From the NCBI RefSeq assembly GCF_036370855.1, contig NC_088112.1:14190469-14254468 (forward strand): a stretch of 64,000 bases of DNA, written 5' to 3'. The translations under genes and the position numbers were made by a program. The DNA is from Dromaius novaehollandiae (Eukaryota; Chordata; Aves; Casuariiformes; Dromaiidae). The notes under the pieces are model-generated. The model searched no databases. It saw only the letters and a list, made by a program, of their open reading frames with translations, and had not been told where the DNA came from. Shown piece by piece: positions 63,821 through 64,000 of this stretch (within the stretch, counting starts at the first letter, position 1; the number at the start of each line of letters is the position of its first letter).

Positions 63821-64000
63821 GGGCTCCTCGGGCCGGGCAGCGGGCGCAGCCCGGGCGCTCGCCTGCACTGGCAGCCGCTCGCCACGCGATGGAGCCGCTC
63901 GCCCGGCCTTGGCCACCTCCGGCACGGCGGGGCCCGGCAGCCGGCCCTGCCTGCCCTGCCTGCCCTGCCTGCCTGCACCAGGGTACCAGCCCTGCCCTGC
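63821..64000. promoter_or_regulatory. Start of a CpG-rich block at the window edge
   Basis: CpG density rises sharply at about 63825-63940, followed by a (CCTGC)n-type repeat at 63943-63975. TSPAN17 is the next gene in the human order, so this may be its promoter region; no TSPAN17 protein sequence is present. Confidence 0.25.

Overview
The window reads as a GC-rich, gene-dense stretch of a sauropsid (bird or reptile) nuclear genome. Vertebrate intron-exon genes with short introns, several CpG islands and a weak CR1-like remnant support this, but the sequence alone does not fix the species. Three of the four genes are recognised exon by exon from protein sequence: CDHR2 (+), SNCB (-) and EIF4E1B (+). 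The fourth, GPRIN1 (-), has a single coding exon. The order CDHR2-GPRIN1-SNCB-EIF4E1B is the order I recall for human 5q35.2, so this is a conserved synteny block.

Layout. 1-8.7 kb: no gene seen, one CR1-like remnant. 8.7-10.2 kb: CpG island with an internal ~30-bp minisatellite; by synteny it could be the 5' end of RNF44 on the minus strand (inference). 10.87-10.98 kb: probable CDHR2 promoter and noncoding first exon with HNF1-, FOXA- and HNF4-like sites. 11.78-22.04 kb: CDHR2, 31 coding exons, 1295 aa. 22.5-28.0 kb: GPRIN1 on the minus strand, with an unusually short protein (413 aa) and a CpG-island promoter. 28.3-36.8 kb: noncoding, with one candidate regulatory element. 36.8-50.0 kb: a 13-kb satellite of about 68 monomers of roughly 193 bp, each carrying its own short run of telomeric CCCTAA repeats. 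50.0-54.1 kb: noncoding. 54.1-58.7 kb: SNCB (133 aa). 58.9-59.8 kb: pyrimidine-rich minisatellite. 59.96-61.81 kb: EIF4E1B (212 aa). 61.8-64 kb: noncoding, ending in CpG-rich sequence.

The genes are not a pathway. CDHR2 is an epithelial brush-border cadherin, GPRIN1 and SNCB are neuronal proteins, and EIF4E1B is a germline cap-binding protein. The most unusual object is the telomere-motif satellite between GPRIN1 and SNCB. It has higher-order structure, internal variant hexamers, degraded edges, and a monomer length that is almost always a multiple of 6. That length keeps several reading frames open for hundreds of codons on both strands without evidence that any is a gene.
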